A stretch of 64,000 nucleotides of DNA from JBJHBP01 sp050485685 (GCA_050485685.1 JBJHBW010000001.1:248001-312000); one strand, 5' to 3'; positions 51,581-60,369 are shown, counted from the first letter of the stretch. Notes: a model not told the origin generated them from the sequence alone. Made by a program: numbers and translations.

Positions 51581-52518
51581 CGCGCCGCCTCACGAACGAG
51601 GCTGTGATACGCGCGATCGATGAACATGGAAGGATTACCGCGCCTGTCGTCCCATTCCGCTGTCGGGCGTGCCGCCACCACCTGCTGCAGACTGGCACCG
51701 CTGGCCACCAGCGCCGCGATACGGTCGCGTATCGTCGTCAGCATGTCCACGTACGCGACCAGCGTCGCACGGTCTGCTACCGGGCCGTGACCCGGCACGA
51801 CGATAGTGGCCATGTCAGAGCGCTCCAGCACGGCCTCGCAGAAACGGATCACGCCATTCAGGCTGCCGCCATTGTCAGCGTCTATGAACGGATAGCCATC
51901 GTTATTGAACACGTCGCCCATGTGCACGGCATTGCGGCCACGGAAAAAGACCGCAATATCGCTGTCGGTATGCGCCGGCCCGAAGTGGAGCAGGTCTATG
52001 CGTTCGCCGTTGAAGTGCAGGTGCATGGCGTCATCGAAGCCGATCACCGGGAGCGCGGACGGAGGATAGGCGGGCTGCTCGATACGCAAATTGACGAGAT
52101 TGATCTCGTTGTCCTGCGTCATCATGCGCCGTGCATTCTCGTGCGCGATGATCCACGTACCGGCCGGCCCCAGCACCTGATTGCCATCGGCATGATCGAA
52201 GTGCCAGTGGGTGTTGATTGCAAACGTTACACTGCCGCCACCGATCTCACGGATGCTGTCGTTCAGTGCCCCAGCCAGCGGCACCAGCTGGCTGTCGACG
52301 ATCAGCGTGCCCTGCTCTCCGGTAGAGACCAGCACGTTGCCGGCGATGACGCCGACTGGCGCACTCAGGACATGAAAACCCTCAGAAAGCTCGAAGACAT
52401 TCAGCCTGACCTGGTCGAAGCTGGTCTGGGGCTGTGCATGCACGCCCATTGCCGGCAGGGCCAGCACCATGCACACGCCCGCCAGGGCACCAAGACGGAA
52501 ATCAGGAATCCAGGCCAC
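51577..52518 (-). CDS. Exported MBL-fold metallo-hydrolase with complete metal site
   Basis: The GTG at 52518 gives a 313-residue product with a good signal peptide (MAWIPDFRLGALAGVCMVLA, cleavage near AHA-Q). An upstream ATG at 52641 would overlap the neighbouring gene by 140 bases. Both zinc sites are intact: H104-W-H106-F-D108-H109, H183, D202 and H244 in VPGHGP. The substrate is unknown. It overlaps the dehydrogenase gene by 17 bases and the glutaminyl cyclase gene by 4 bases. Confidence 0.9.
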   Translation of the reverse strand: MAWIPDFRLGALAGVCMVLALPAMGVHAQPQTSFDQVRLNVFELSEGFHVLSAPVGVIAGNVLVSTGEQGTLIVDSQLVPLAGALNDSIREIGGGSVTFAINTHWHFDHADGNQVLGPAGTWIIAHENARRMMTQDNEINLVNLRIEQPAYPPSALPVIGFDDAMHLHFNGERIDLLHFGPAHTDSDIAVFFRGRNAVHMGDVFNNDGYPFIDADNGGSLNGVIRFCEAVLERSDMATIVVPGHGPVADRATLVAYVDMLTTIRDRIAALVASGASLQQVVAARPTAEWDDRRGNPSMFIDRAYHSLVREAAR

Positions 52519-53386
52519 TGGCGCGCGCCTGGTCTCGAGCCACCACCGCCCAGTCGAGTTCTCCTTCGCCGTGAGCGATTGCGCCCAGCAATCGATCCCG
52601 ATAGACACTGAGACTGGGCAGGGGCACGCTCGCCACCTCACCGGCAGCGAGCATCAATCGCGTGTCCTTCAGCCCCAGCGCGGTCGTGAAGCCCACCTGA
52701 TCATAGGTCTGGTTCGCGATGATGGCGCCATACACCTTGTAGGCCGGCGCCGAGAAAAGGCCTTCGGTCATCACCTCGTAGAACGACTTCGGATCCACCC
52801 CGAACTTTCGTGTCAGAGCGAACCCTTCACCCATGGCCTCTATCGCACAGCCCAGCACCATATTGTTCGCCAGCTTCACTGCCGCGGCGCCCGCCGGATT
52901 GGTGCCTCCGTCGAAAGTGCGCCGGCCTATATCCAGAAACAGCGGCTCCAGTCTGGCGACGGTGTCGCGCGGCCCCGCCGGCACGATCCCGAGCTGGCCG
53001 GCCGCCGCAGCTTCCGGACGCCCCAGCACCGGTGCCGCCACCAGCACCTGCCCGGCTTCATCGTGAAGCTTCGCCAGCTGATCGAGTATGGTCACACCGT
53101 GCGTGCCCATGGGCACGTGAACAGCCCCCGCAGGCAACGATTCAATGATGCCTCCGGACTGCGTGGTCAATGCTTCCAGCGATTCGTCATCGGCCAGCAT
53201 GGTCAGCACGACCTCGCGGTCGCGACAGGCCCCGGCCACATCATCCGCGACCCGCGCGCCGTTCTTTTCCAGTTCAGCGGCCTTCGATCGCGTCCGGTTG
53301 TATACGACCAGATCGTGTCCTGCAGCCAGCACGCGTCCGGCCATGGCCTGCCCCATACGGCCGAGGCCCGCAAATCCGACTCTCAT
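52502..53386 (-). CDS. NAD(P)-dependent beta-hydroxyacid dehydrogenase family protein
   Basis: The product is 294 residues from the ATG at 53386 (MRVGFAGLGRMGQAMAGRVL), chosen because it begins at the Rossmann motif and has GGAG upstream. NADP-type features (VYNRTRSKAAEL) and the catalytic Lys in VKLANNMVLG are present. The substrate loop reads APVLGRPEAAAAGQL rather than the PVSGG of 3-hydroxyisobutyrate dehydrogenase, so it belongs to the glyoxylate-reductase/GLYR-like or imine-reductase-like side. The substrate is unknown. It follows eboE by 31 bases. Confidence 0.9.
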   Translation of the reverse strand: MRVGFAGLGRMGQAMAGRVLAAGHDLVVYNRTRSKAAELEKNGARVADDVAGACRDREVVLTMLADDESLEALTTQSGGIIESLPAGAVHVPMGTHGVTILDQLAKLHDEAGQVLVAAPVLGRPEAAAAGQLGIVPAGPRDTVARLEPLFLDIGRRTFDGGTNPAGAAAVKLANNMVLGCAIEAMGEGFALTRKFGVDPKSFYEVMTEGLFSAPAYKVYGAIIANQTYDQVGFTTALGLKDTRLMLAAGEVASVPLPSLSVYRDRLLGAIAHGEGELDWAVVARDQARASGLDS

Positions 53387-53417
53387 GTACGCTCCTTCGC
53401 CTTCCTGATGCTTCAGG

Positions 53418-54620
53418 TCATGGCTTGAGTAACTGATCACGCACCCAGTCGATCTCGCGAACCACGTAGTCGACGATATCGCCGGTCTTGAGGTGATCGG
53501 GGAGTACGTCCCAGGTGTAGGTTTCTATCTCCAGATGCGGAGACAGCTTGTGCTTGCGGTGAAATGCCAGGGCATCCTCGATTGCGAACCGGGTGGTCCT
53601 GAACGCGCCCAGGTCATCGAGAAAGACCGGCACATGAAAGTGCGTGCGCCACTCACGGGGACCCGGATCCCGGTCCCAGGCTTCGAAAGCATCGGAGAGA
53701 TTCAGATAATGCGTGAACTGCCCGTTGCGTTTCTCCACGGTCTGGGTCAGGTACACGGTATCGGCGTAAGGCCGCATCGCATCGACGATGTCCTGTGTCA
53801 CCTCCGGCACCCGCACCGCCGCGGCCTCCTGCAGCTTGATCACCGGAACGCCGGCATCGGCCAGCTTCTTGAGACTGGTGCTGATGTCCTCGTACTCCAC
53901 GGCCTGGTGACAGATGTCATAGACCATGCCGAGGTGGGTGCGCAGTGCCTGTTCGGCGGCACCTGGTGCAAGGCCCGTCTGCTTCGCCAGCGAAGCGACG
54001 GCATCCGAGGCATACAGATGGTTCTGGAAATAGTCTATTGCCTCATCCGTGGTCTCCAGAAAACAGGCCGGTTCCGGTTCCAGCGCCAGCGTCACGGTTC
54101 GTCCTGTGCGCTGCTGCAGCTTCACAAGGTGCGCCACCACACGAGTGACCTGACGGGTGTAGGCTTCGACCACATCCGGACCGGTGACACGCGGCTTGAA
54201 ACCCAGCGGTGGACTTTGAATCGACGGATTGACGTGATCGCCGCCGACTTCGGCGAGAATGTCCGCCACCTGCATTGTGTACTCGGCGCGTTCATCACTG
54301 CGCCAGTCAGGCTCATACACCTGTTCCATCACGACCTGATTCTTGAAAGGGCCGTACGGGAATGCGTTGACCGTATAGAGGTACATGTCATTGTCGTCCA
54401 GGAATGCCTTCAGCCGGCGGCGCTCCCCGGCATCCGCGGTCAGTGTCCGGGCGGACGCCGCAGACAATCGCAGCGACACACCGAAAGGCTGATCAGGCGC
54501 GACACGCGCCTTCACTGCCGGCACATAGCGATTCAGGCTCTTCCACATATCAGGCCAGGTGTCGCCCGGATGAACCAGCGTGGAGTAGGTAAGGTGGCCG
54601 AGACCGTGGCCCAGATCCAT
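53418..54620 (-). CDS. eboE: EboE-like TIM-barrel protein
   Basis: The 400-residue xylose-isomerase-like barrel resembles EboE, one of the ebo genes involved in moving or processing cytoplasmic precursors for export in cyanobacteria and other bacteria. Family-typical segments are LTYSTLVHPGDTWPDMW, VSLRLSAASARTL, NAFPYGPFKNQVVMEQVYEP and DWRSDERAEYT. Likely metal or acid residues are in LALEPEP, VYDICHQAVEY, THFHVPVFL and HLEIETYTW. None of eboA, eboB, eboC or eboD is nearby; instead it heads an operon with a dehydrogenase, an MBL hydrolase and glutaminyl cyclase. The reaction is unknown. Confidence 0.82.
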   Translation of the reverse strand: MDLGHGLGHLTYSTLVHPGDTWPDMWKSLNRYVPAVKARVAPDQPFGVSLRLSAASARTLTADAGERRRLKAFLDDNDMYLYTVNAFPYGPFKNQVVMEQVYEPDWRSDERAEYTMQVADILAEVGGDHVNPSIQSPPLGFKPRVTGPDVVEAYTRQVTRVVAHLVKLQQRTGRTVTLALEPEPACFLETTDEAIDYFQNHLYASDAVASLAKQTGLAPGAAEQALRTHLGMVYDICHQAVEYEDISTSLKKLADAGVPVIKLQEAAAVRVPEVTQDIVDAMRPYADTVYLTQTVEKRNGQFTHYLNLSDAFEAWDRDPGPREWRTHFHVPVFLDDLGAFRTTRFAIEDALAFHRKHKLSPHLEIETYTWDVLPDHLKTGDIVDYVVREIDWVRDQLLKP

Positions 54621-54705
54621 TATGCTCTCCTTGAAATTGTGCGCGGCTGCAGGTCGGCGGCCATTGTAGCGCCTGCAGCCGAGTCAGGAACAATCGTCAG
54701 CGGAC

Positions 54706-55695
54706 TCATATCCTCACCACGACCTTGCCGAAGTGCCGCGCTGACTTCAGGCAGGCATACGCTTCCGGCGCCGCCTCAAAATCGAACACCCGGTCCACGA
54801 CGGGCACCATTTCATTCACCGCCACCGCCCGGATCAGCGCCTCCAGGTGTTCCCTGCCGCCGACGAATATCCCGCGTAACGTGGCACGTTTGATCATGAT
54901 CGGGTAAGGCGTCGGGTCACCGTCCGGCCGGGTCAGGACCCCGATCAGAGCAATCTCGCCATGCCGGGCCACTGCCTGATATGAGCGCGGCAACGTAGCG
55001 GGTGCGGCTGTCTCGATCAGATGATCAACGCCGGCTCCGCCGGTCATGCGCAGCACCTCGGCCTCCCAGTCCGGCACACGCCGGTAATTGATGGTCTCGC
55101 CGGCTCCCAGTTGCGTTGCACGCGCGAGTTTTTCATCGCTGGAAGACGTGATGATGACGCGCGCGCCTGCGAGTCTGGCCAGCTGCAGCGCGTAAATGGA
55201 TACCCCGCCGGTCCCCAGCGTCAGCACGGTCTCACCCGGGCGCAGCGGCTTGCCCTCGAAAAGCGCATTCCAGGCCGTGACACCGGCACACGGCAGGGTC
55301 GCAGCCGTCTCATAGTCCAGATGCGCCGGAAAAGGCAGCACGCCGTCGGCATCGAATACCGCGTACTCGCGCAGCACGCCATCCAGCGGTGAACCCAGCG
55401 CTTCGTCGCGGCGTCCCTGCGTGAAAGTCGCCACGACGCGATCGCCGACGCGCAGGGACTCAACACCGGCACCGACCGCGACCACCTCGCCGGCGCCATC
55501 GGACAGCGGCACCGTGTCGCGTTGCAGGGGCCCGCCAATGTACTTGCCGTTGAGAATCGCCAGATCGCGAAAATTCAGCGAGGCTGCGCGCATGCGCACC
55601 AGCACCTGGCCAGCGCCGGGTTCGGGCTCCTCCCGGTTCACCATACGCAGTGCCTGAGGGCCGGTTTTGCCCTGACAGATCTCATATACCCGCAT
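54706..55695 (-). CDS. Zinc-independent MDR alcohol dehydrogenase/quinone oxidoreductase
   Basis: The product is 329 residues from the ATG at 55695 (MRVYEICQGKTG), which has GGGAGA upstream; a longer frame starts at 55755. GroES-like N-domain (LNFRDLAILNGKY, SDGAGEVVAVG) and Rossmann C-domain (VLTLGTGGVSIYALQLA) mark the medium-chain family. The structural-zinc cysteines are absent and no catalytic zinc Cys is seen. It precedes eboE by 85 bases on the same strand and may share its transcript. Confidence 0.9.
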   Translation of the reverse strand: MRVYEICQGKTGPQALRMVNREEPEPGAGQVLVRMRAASLNFRDLAILNGKYIGGPLQRDTVPLSDGAGEVVAVGAGVESLRVGDRVVATFTQGRRDEALGSPLDGVLREYAVFDADGVLPFPAHLDYETAATLPCAGVTAWNALFEGKPLRPGETVLTLGTGGVSIYALQLARLAGARVIITSSSDEKLARATQLGAGETINYRRVPDWEAEVLRMTGGAGVDHLIETAAPATLPRSYQAVARHGEIALIGVLTRPDGDPTPYPIMIKRATLRGIFVGGREHLEALIRAVAVNEMVPVVDRVFDFEAAPEAYACLKSARHFGKVVVRI

Positions 55696-55774
55696 CGGCA
55701 ACGTCTCCCGCATTGTCAGAATTGAGGTAGAGTAGCCGACCGGCACACCGATCATGAACCAGACGGCGAATCCG

Positions 55775-55795
55775 ATTTCGATTCACCGTCGAAAT
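55775..55795. promoter_or_regulatory. Perfect inverted repeat, candidate operator
   Basis: ATTTCGA and TCGAAAT form perfect 7-bp arms separated by 7 bases, in the region between the divergent MDR dehydrogenase and B12-sensor genes. The symmetry and 14-base centre spacing are typical of dimeric regulators. No regulator can be named. Confidence 0.4.
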
Positions 55796-55818
55796 GCTGA
55801 GCAAGGCTGACGATCATA

Positions 55819-55847
55819 CTTCGGCCTGCGAGTGGGCACCCCCGAAG
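55819..55847. promoter_or_regulatory. Second inverted repeat or hairpin upstream of B12-sensor gene
   Basis: CTTCGG (55819-55824) and CCGAAG (55842-55847) face each other across 17 bases. It could be an RNA hairpin in the leader of the gene at 55903 or a protein site. The conserved cobalamin-riboswitch core was not found here. Confidence 0.28.
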
Positions 55848-55902
55848 CGGGATGTCCGACAAGGATCACGGAGCCCGGACATGACGCTGAGGTAGCTGTC
55901 GG

Positions 55903-56976
55903 ATGACCGCGATGAATCCACTGGCGGCTGAAATGCTGGAAGCAAGTGCCAACGGCTACGCAGCGGCGGCCTGTGCTGCGCTGCAGCGGCACCGCGCACG
56001 CAGTAACAATGGCGACATCATGCAGAGCCCGGCACCGGAATGGCGGGCCTATTTTCAGCAGCGGGTGCTGGAACTGGCCGCGGCGGTGCGCGTCCGGGAG
56101 CCTGCACTGTTTGCCCGGCGCGTGCAGTGGCTGCGTCGTGCCATGTCCTCCCGCGGCGCCGACACCAGTGATCTGGGACTGGCCCTGACCAGTCTGCACG
56201 ATGCGCTGTCCGATGAATTCCCGGCCAATCTGCTGCCGGTTGCGCTGGCACCGGTGGAAGCTGCCATTGCCGAGCTTCAGCGCGAAGACGAGCCCGAGAC
56301 CAGCGCCCTGGACCCGAAAGTGCCCAGTGACCGGCTGGCGCTCGAGTATCTGGAAGCCTGCCTGTCGGGTAATCCCGAGCAGGCCGCGGGTCTGGTGCTG
56401 GAGGGCCTGGAACAGTTCAGTGCCGAGCAGATTTTTCTCGACGTGCTGATTCCGGCCGAAAAGGAAATCGGACACCTGTGGCACACCGGCGACATCACTA
56501 TCGCCGAGGAACACCTGGTCACGGAAACCACACGCCATCTGATCGGTGTGATATCCCACCAGTGCAGGGTCAGCACGCACCGCAGGCATTCGGTGCTGGC
56601 AGCATCGGTCGCCGGCAACAGTCACGATATCGCGTTGCGCCTGGCCACCGAACTGTTCCGCCTCTCCGGTTACCGTGCAATATTTCTCGGCGCCAGCCTG
56701 CCGGCGGAACAACTGGCCAGGGCGGTGAACATGTTCAGCATCGATCTGGTGGTACTGGGTGCGATGCTGGAGACGCATCTGAATGATGCCGCGCGTGCGA
56801 TCGAGGTGCTGAAGCGGTCGGCACCGGGCACCCGGGTGATGGTCGGTGGACTCGTGTTCGACTCGGTGCCGGACCTGTGGCAGCGCATAGGCGCTGACGG
56901 CTACGCTCCCAGCCTGCGCGACGTGGTCGCGACCGGCACGCAGCTGCTGGCATCACCACTGCCGGCCGAGCACTGA
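55903..56976 (+). CDS. Stand-alone B12-binding sensor, CarH-like
   Basis: The 357-residue product has an unrecognised N-terminal helical region (1-140), a four-helix B12-capping domain (about 145-220) and a Rossmann B12-binding domain (about 230-345: VLAASVAGNSHDIALRLATEL, YRAIFLGASLPAEQL, VVLGAMLETHL, MVGGLVFD). The capping helix holds W193-x9-E203-H204, the signature used to recognise light-sensing adenosylcobalamin domains of CarH. The lower cobalt ligand His241 is kept in N-S-H-D-I-A, although the usual D/E and G of DxHxxG are changed. No MerR DNA-binding domain is present. Photosensing is inference. Confidence 0.85.
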   Translation: MTAMNPLAAEMLEASANGYAAAACAALQRHRARSNNGDIMQSPAPEWRAYFQQRVLELAAAVRVREPALFARRVQWLRRAMSSRGADTSDLGLALTSLHDALSDEFPANLLPVALAPVEAAIAELQREDEPETSALDPKVPSDRLALEYLEACLSGNPEQAAGLVLEGLEQFSAEQIFLDVLIPAEKEIGHLWHTGDITIAEEHLVTETTRHLIGVISHQCRVSTHRRHSVLAASVAGNSHDIALRLATELFRLSGYRAIFLGASLPAEQLARAVNMFSIDLVVLGAMLETHLNDAARAIEVLKRSAPGTRVMVGGLVFDSVPDLWQRIGADGYAPSLRDVVATGTQLLASPLPAEH

Positions 56977-57045
56977 ACCGCGCTCGCCTGCAGCAACCCG
57001 GCCATGCGACCCCTGCCGCCCGGATCGCACTGCCAAAGCGTCGCG

Positions 57046-57588
57046 TCAGCCCGGCTCTGCTTCCTCCACCATGCGCCGGATTCTGCTCAGCCCTCGCCGC
57101 ATCTGGGTCTTGACCGTGCCCAGCGGCTTGCCGGTCGCGAGCGCGATTTCCGAATGCGACATGCCCTCCACCACGCCCATCAGCAGCAGATCACGCTGAT
57201 CGGTGTCCAGCTGCTCCAGCGCCCGGCGGGCCACACCGAAATCGGCAGCGATCTCGCCCTCTGAACTGCCCGCCCCCTCGATCTGCTCAGCGTGTTCCTC
57301 ATTCAGCGGTTCGGTGCCGGGACGTCTGGCACTGCTGCGCATGCGATCGATCAGACGCCGGCGCGCAATCGTTGAAACGAAAGCCGCTTCAGTGCCCGCT
57401 GCGGCGTCGAACCGGTGCGCCGACTTCCAGAGGTCGAGAAAGATGTCCTGCACTGCGTCTTCGGCATCGGCCGCCGATTCGCTGAAACGACGCGCAAGCG
57501 ACCATACGAGGCCGCCGTACAGGGTCATGCACTCCCGAACCGCGGCGTCTTCCCCCCGCGCTATGCGAACAAAGACAGATTCCTGCAC
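57046..57588 (-). CDS. ECF-type RNA polymerase sigma factor
   Basis: The 180-residue product has sigma region 2 (RFSESAADAEDAVQDIFLDLWKS, residues 35-58 in two halves) and region 4 (LEQLDTDQRDLLLMGVVEGMSHSEIA, then TVKTQMRRGLSRIRR) and lacks regions 1 and 3. No anti-sigma gene is adjacent. It converges with the B12-sensor gene and diverges from the DUF4397 lipoprotein gene, which could be a target. A TATAAT hexamer lies on the minus strand at 57630-57635. Confidence 0.94.
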   Translation of the reverse strand: MQESVFVRIARGEDAAVRECMTLYGGLVWSLARRFSESAADAEDAVQDIFLDLWKSAHRFDAAAGTEAAFVSTIARRRLIDRMRSSARRPGTEPLNEEHAEQIEGAGSSEGEIAADFGVARRALEQLDTDQRDLLLMGVVEGMSHSEIALATGKPLGTVKTQMRRGLSRIRRMVEEAEPG

Positions 57589-57715
57589 CTGTCACCCTCT
57601 GCGTACCGCGCGGCAGGGCCTGATCACGATTATAAGGCCCAAAGTGAATCCGATTGGTGAGCCCCGGCGAATACGTCTCTGAGTCCCCCTTACTCTCTCT
57701 CACCGAACGGAGATT

Positions 57716-59101
57716 ATGAACATGAACAGATTCGCGATGACACCAGCCGTGCTGGTTGCCGTGGCGATGCTTGCGGCGGGCTGCTCCAGCTCGAGTTCGT
57801 CGCCTACGCCTCCCCCCCCGCCGCTGCCTGAGCCGGAACTGCCCGTGGTGCGCTTCGTGCACGCAGTGCCCGATGCCCCGAACGTCAATGTCGCCGGCGC
57901 GACGTCCGTGCTGGCCGGCGATCTGGCTTTCGGCGAGGCCACGAGCCTGCTGACCCTGCAGCCTGGCACCGTCAATGTGCGCGTGGATGGCATCGTACCC
58001 GGCGGAGAAGTGACCGTGATCGGTCCAGTGGACCTGACGCTGGAATCGGACACTGTATACAGCGTGGTTGCACTGGGACAGGTCAGCCCCGGATCGCCGC
58101 TGCCGATTGGCGCGCTGGTCCTGGCGGAGCCCAGAACCGAAATTCCGGCCGGCCAGGTGCGTGTGCAGGTGGTACACGCTGCGCCGCAGGTCATGGAAGT
58201 GGACGTGCACGTGACGGCACCGGACACGGAACTCAGCAGCGAAACGGTGCTCGGCTCCTTCGGCTTCGGCGAAGATCTGGGTCCCGTCGATGTGGCTGCC
58301 GGCGTGTATCGCATTCGCGTGACACCCGCAGGTACCACGACGCCTGTGGTATTCGATTCCGGTGAAGTGGAACTTCCGGCCGGCGCCGGCCTGCTGGTCG
58401 TTGCAGTGGAGAACACTGGTCCGCAGGGCGCGCCCGTCAGCCTGCTCGTCTCCGACGGCGTGGGCAGCTTTCCGATTCTCGATGTGGATACCCCCGCCGA
58501 AGTGCGCGTGATCCACGCTTCTTCGGAAGCCCCGCCGGTCAACGTCTATGTGGACGATGCACTGGTGCTTGAGGACGTGCCGTTCACGGCGTTTTCCGAT
58601 TACATTCCGCTGCCGGCAGGCACCTATAACGTTGTTGTCACACCGGCAGACAACCCCGGCGTGTCCGTCATCGACGTGGATCTGACGGTGGAAGCCGGCG
58701 TCCAGTACTCCGTGTATGCGGCAGGCACTCTGGCCGAACTTGCGCCCTACGTGCTGGTTGACGACAACCGCCGCATCGCAACCGAGAGTCGGGTGCGCCT
58801 GATTCACCTTTCACCTCTGGCCGAGCTTGTCGATATCTATGTACTCGGCGACGTCGGCACCGACATTTCAACGGTGGCACCGACTTTCGCAGGCGTGGAC
58901 TTCCTCGACGAAACCGGCTACGTCAGTCTGGCCGGCGGCAACTACGAAGTCACGGTTGCCATTGCCGACACGGCAACGGCGGCCATCGGCCCCGTGACCA
59001 TTTCCGTGCTGGATGGCGGCATCTACACCGCTGCGGCACGCGAAAGCGAAGGCGGCGTCCCGCCCTTCGGATTGATTCTGCTCGACGACTTCAACGACTG
59101 A
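57716..59101 (+). CDS. Lipoprotein with four DUF4397 repeats
   Basis: The 461-residue product has a lipobox (LAAGC, Cys23), a Ser/Pro linker and four repeats beginning at about residues 44, 147, 261 and 358. Each starts with a version of VRVxHAxPxAxxVNVYV (VVRFVHAVPDAPNVNV, VRVQVVHAAPQVMEVDV, VRVIHASSEAPPVNVYV, VRLIHLSPLAELVDIYV). DUF4397 is a beta-sandwich domain of unknown function in surface proteins. A second ATG at 57722 is better spaced from ACGGAGA. A terminator follows. Confidence 0.92.
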   Translation: MNMNRFAMTPAVLVAVAMLAAGCSSSSSSPTPPPPPLPEPELPVVRFVHAVPDAPNVNVAGATSVLAGDLAFGEATSLLTLQPGTVNVRVDGIVPGGEVTVIGPVDLTLESDTVYSVVALGQVSPGSPLPIGALVLAEPRTEIPAGQVRVQVVHAAPQVMEVDVHVTAPDTELSSETVLGSFGFGEDLGPVDVAAGVYRIRVTPAGTTTPVVFDSGEVELPAGAGLLVVAVENTGPQGAPVSLLVSDGVGSFPILDVDTPAEVRVIHASSEAPPVNVYVDDALVLEDVPFTAFSDYIPLPAGTYNVVVTPADNPGVSVIDVDLTVEAGVQYSVYAAGTLAELAPYVLVDDNRRIATESRVRLIHLSPLAELVDIYVLGDVGTDISTVAPTFAGVDFLDETGYVSLAGGNYEVTVAIADTATAAIGPVTISVLDGGIYTAAARESEGGVPPFGLILLDDFND

Positions 59102-59147
59102 GGGCTCCCCTCCCCCCCAACCTCTCCCGTTATGGCGTCGGCAAAAT

Positions 59148-59180
59148 GGCCGGGGACGCAAGTCCCCGGCCGCTCTTTTC
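59148..59180 (+). terminator. Rho-independent terminator after the DUF4397 gene
   Basis: A perfect 10-bp stem (59148-59157 with 59162-59171) closes a GCAA tetraloop and is followed by GCTCTTTTCC. It lies 47 bases after the DUF4397 stop. Confidence 0.85.
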
Positions 59181-59384
59181 CGGTGCAACGGTGTCAGCGG
59201 ATGCACAGCAATCCGGCACCGCCGCAACTGTAATCGTCATGGTCCGTCATGTGCGGGCGGCAGCAACGGCGCGTGCGCATACGTAACGGCACGGTAACGC
59301 GCTTCAGGCACACTTCTTGCTCTGTCAGGGAAAGATGGAACGGTGCGTGAACACGCATCGCCATGGAACGGTCCTTTCACAATC

Positions 59385-60293
59385 ATGCGTCTGAACACGA
59401 CACGTGGACTGGCAGTGTTCTGCCTCGCGGCCCGGCAGCTGAGTTTCAAGGCGGCGGCCGAGCAGCTTTACATCACTCCGTCCGCCGTGAGCCACCAGAT
59501 TAAGGCGCTGGAAGAGCAGCTGGGCACAATGCTTTTCGAACGCCGCACCCGCGCGGTTGCGCTGACAGCGGCCGGTTCGCAGCTGTTCAGGCGCGTAGAC
59601 CCGCTGCTTCGCGAACTGGAACGGGCCACCGCAGGTTTCACCGGAACCGCGCGACGCCGCGTACTTCGTCTGAGTCTGCTGCCCTTCTTTGCCAGCGAAC
59701 TGTTCATTCCGCTGTTGGATCGGTTTCCGCATCAGGACATGTCGCTGGACCTGCATCTGGACGACAACGACATCCGCGAATCAGTTCAGCTGACATCTGC
59801 CGATGCCGCGATACCGTTGCTGTCCACGCCACCGGACGATACCTGTGCGTTCGAACTGTTTCAGCTGCGCCTGGTGCCGGCCTGTTCGTCAGCCCTGGCC
59901 GAGCGTTGTGCACCCCTGGGCCCGGAAGCCCTGCGTCGCGAGACACTGCTCGTGCACAAGTCCAGACCCCACGCATGGCAGGACTGGATGGCCGCGGAAG
60001 GTCTGGTGCATGCCGATGACGCGCGCACGATCTATCTGGACAGCATGTACGCGGTCGCACGTGCGGCCGAGCGCGGACTGGGGATTGCACTGGTGCCGGT
60101 GCCACTCAGCAACGCATGGTTTCGCAGCGGCGCGCTGGTCCGCATTCTGGATGGTGAACTGGTCACAGGCGATCGTTACTACTTCATTCACCGGCCCGAA
60201 GATGAGCAGGATGCGGACATTGTTGCACTGCGCAAATGGGTGATCGACACCTTCGGGGCAGATGCAATCAGCTCAAGCGTCACTTCGCAATAA
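59385..60293 (+). CDS. LysR-family transcriptional regulator, GcvA-like
   Basis: The product is 302 residues from the ATG at 59385 (MRLNTTRGLAVFCLAARQLSF), which matches the usual start just before the winged helix-turn-helix. An in-frame GTG at 59343 would add 14 residues. The HTH is FKAAAEQLYITPSAVSHQIKALEE, shortened to its core S-A-V-S-H-Q-I; the C-terminal two-lobed effector domain follows. No divergent target gene is adjacent, and the 240 bases upstream hold only the previous terminator and no clear LysR box. Confidence 0.93.
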   Translation: MRLNTTRGLAVFCLAARQLSFKAAAEQLYITPSAVSHQIKALEEQLGTMLFERRTRAVALTAAGSQLFRRVDPLLRELERATAGFTGTARRRVLRLSLLPFFASELFIPLLDRFPHQDMSLDLHLDDNDIRESVQLTSADAAIPLLSTPPDDTCAFELFQLRLVPACSSALAERCAPLGPEALRRETLLVHKSRPHAWQDWMAAEGLVHADDARTIYLDSMYAVARAAERGLGIALVPVPLSNAWFRSGALVRILDGELVTGDRYYFIHRPEDEQDADIVALRKWVIDTFGADAISSSVTSQ

Positions 60294-60369
60294 TTCGTTT
60301 GTCGGACCCGAACCACCGCGGTAACTTCTGAACCGTGCTTCTCGAAGTCATCACACAAGGAGGTGTGAC

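Noticed and set aside
55696..55902. Cobalamin riboswitch upstream of the B12-binding gene
   Set aside because: The conserved B12-box core was not found; only simple inverted repeats are present.
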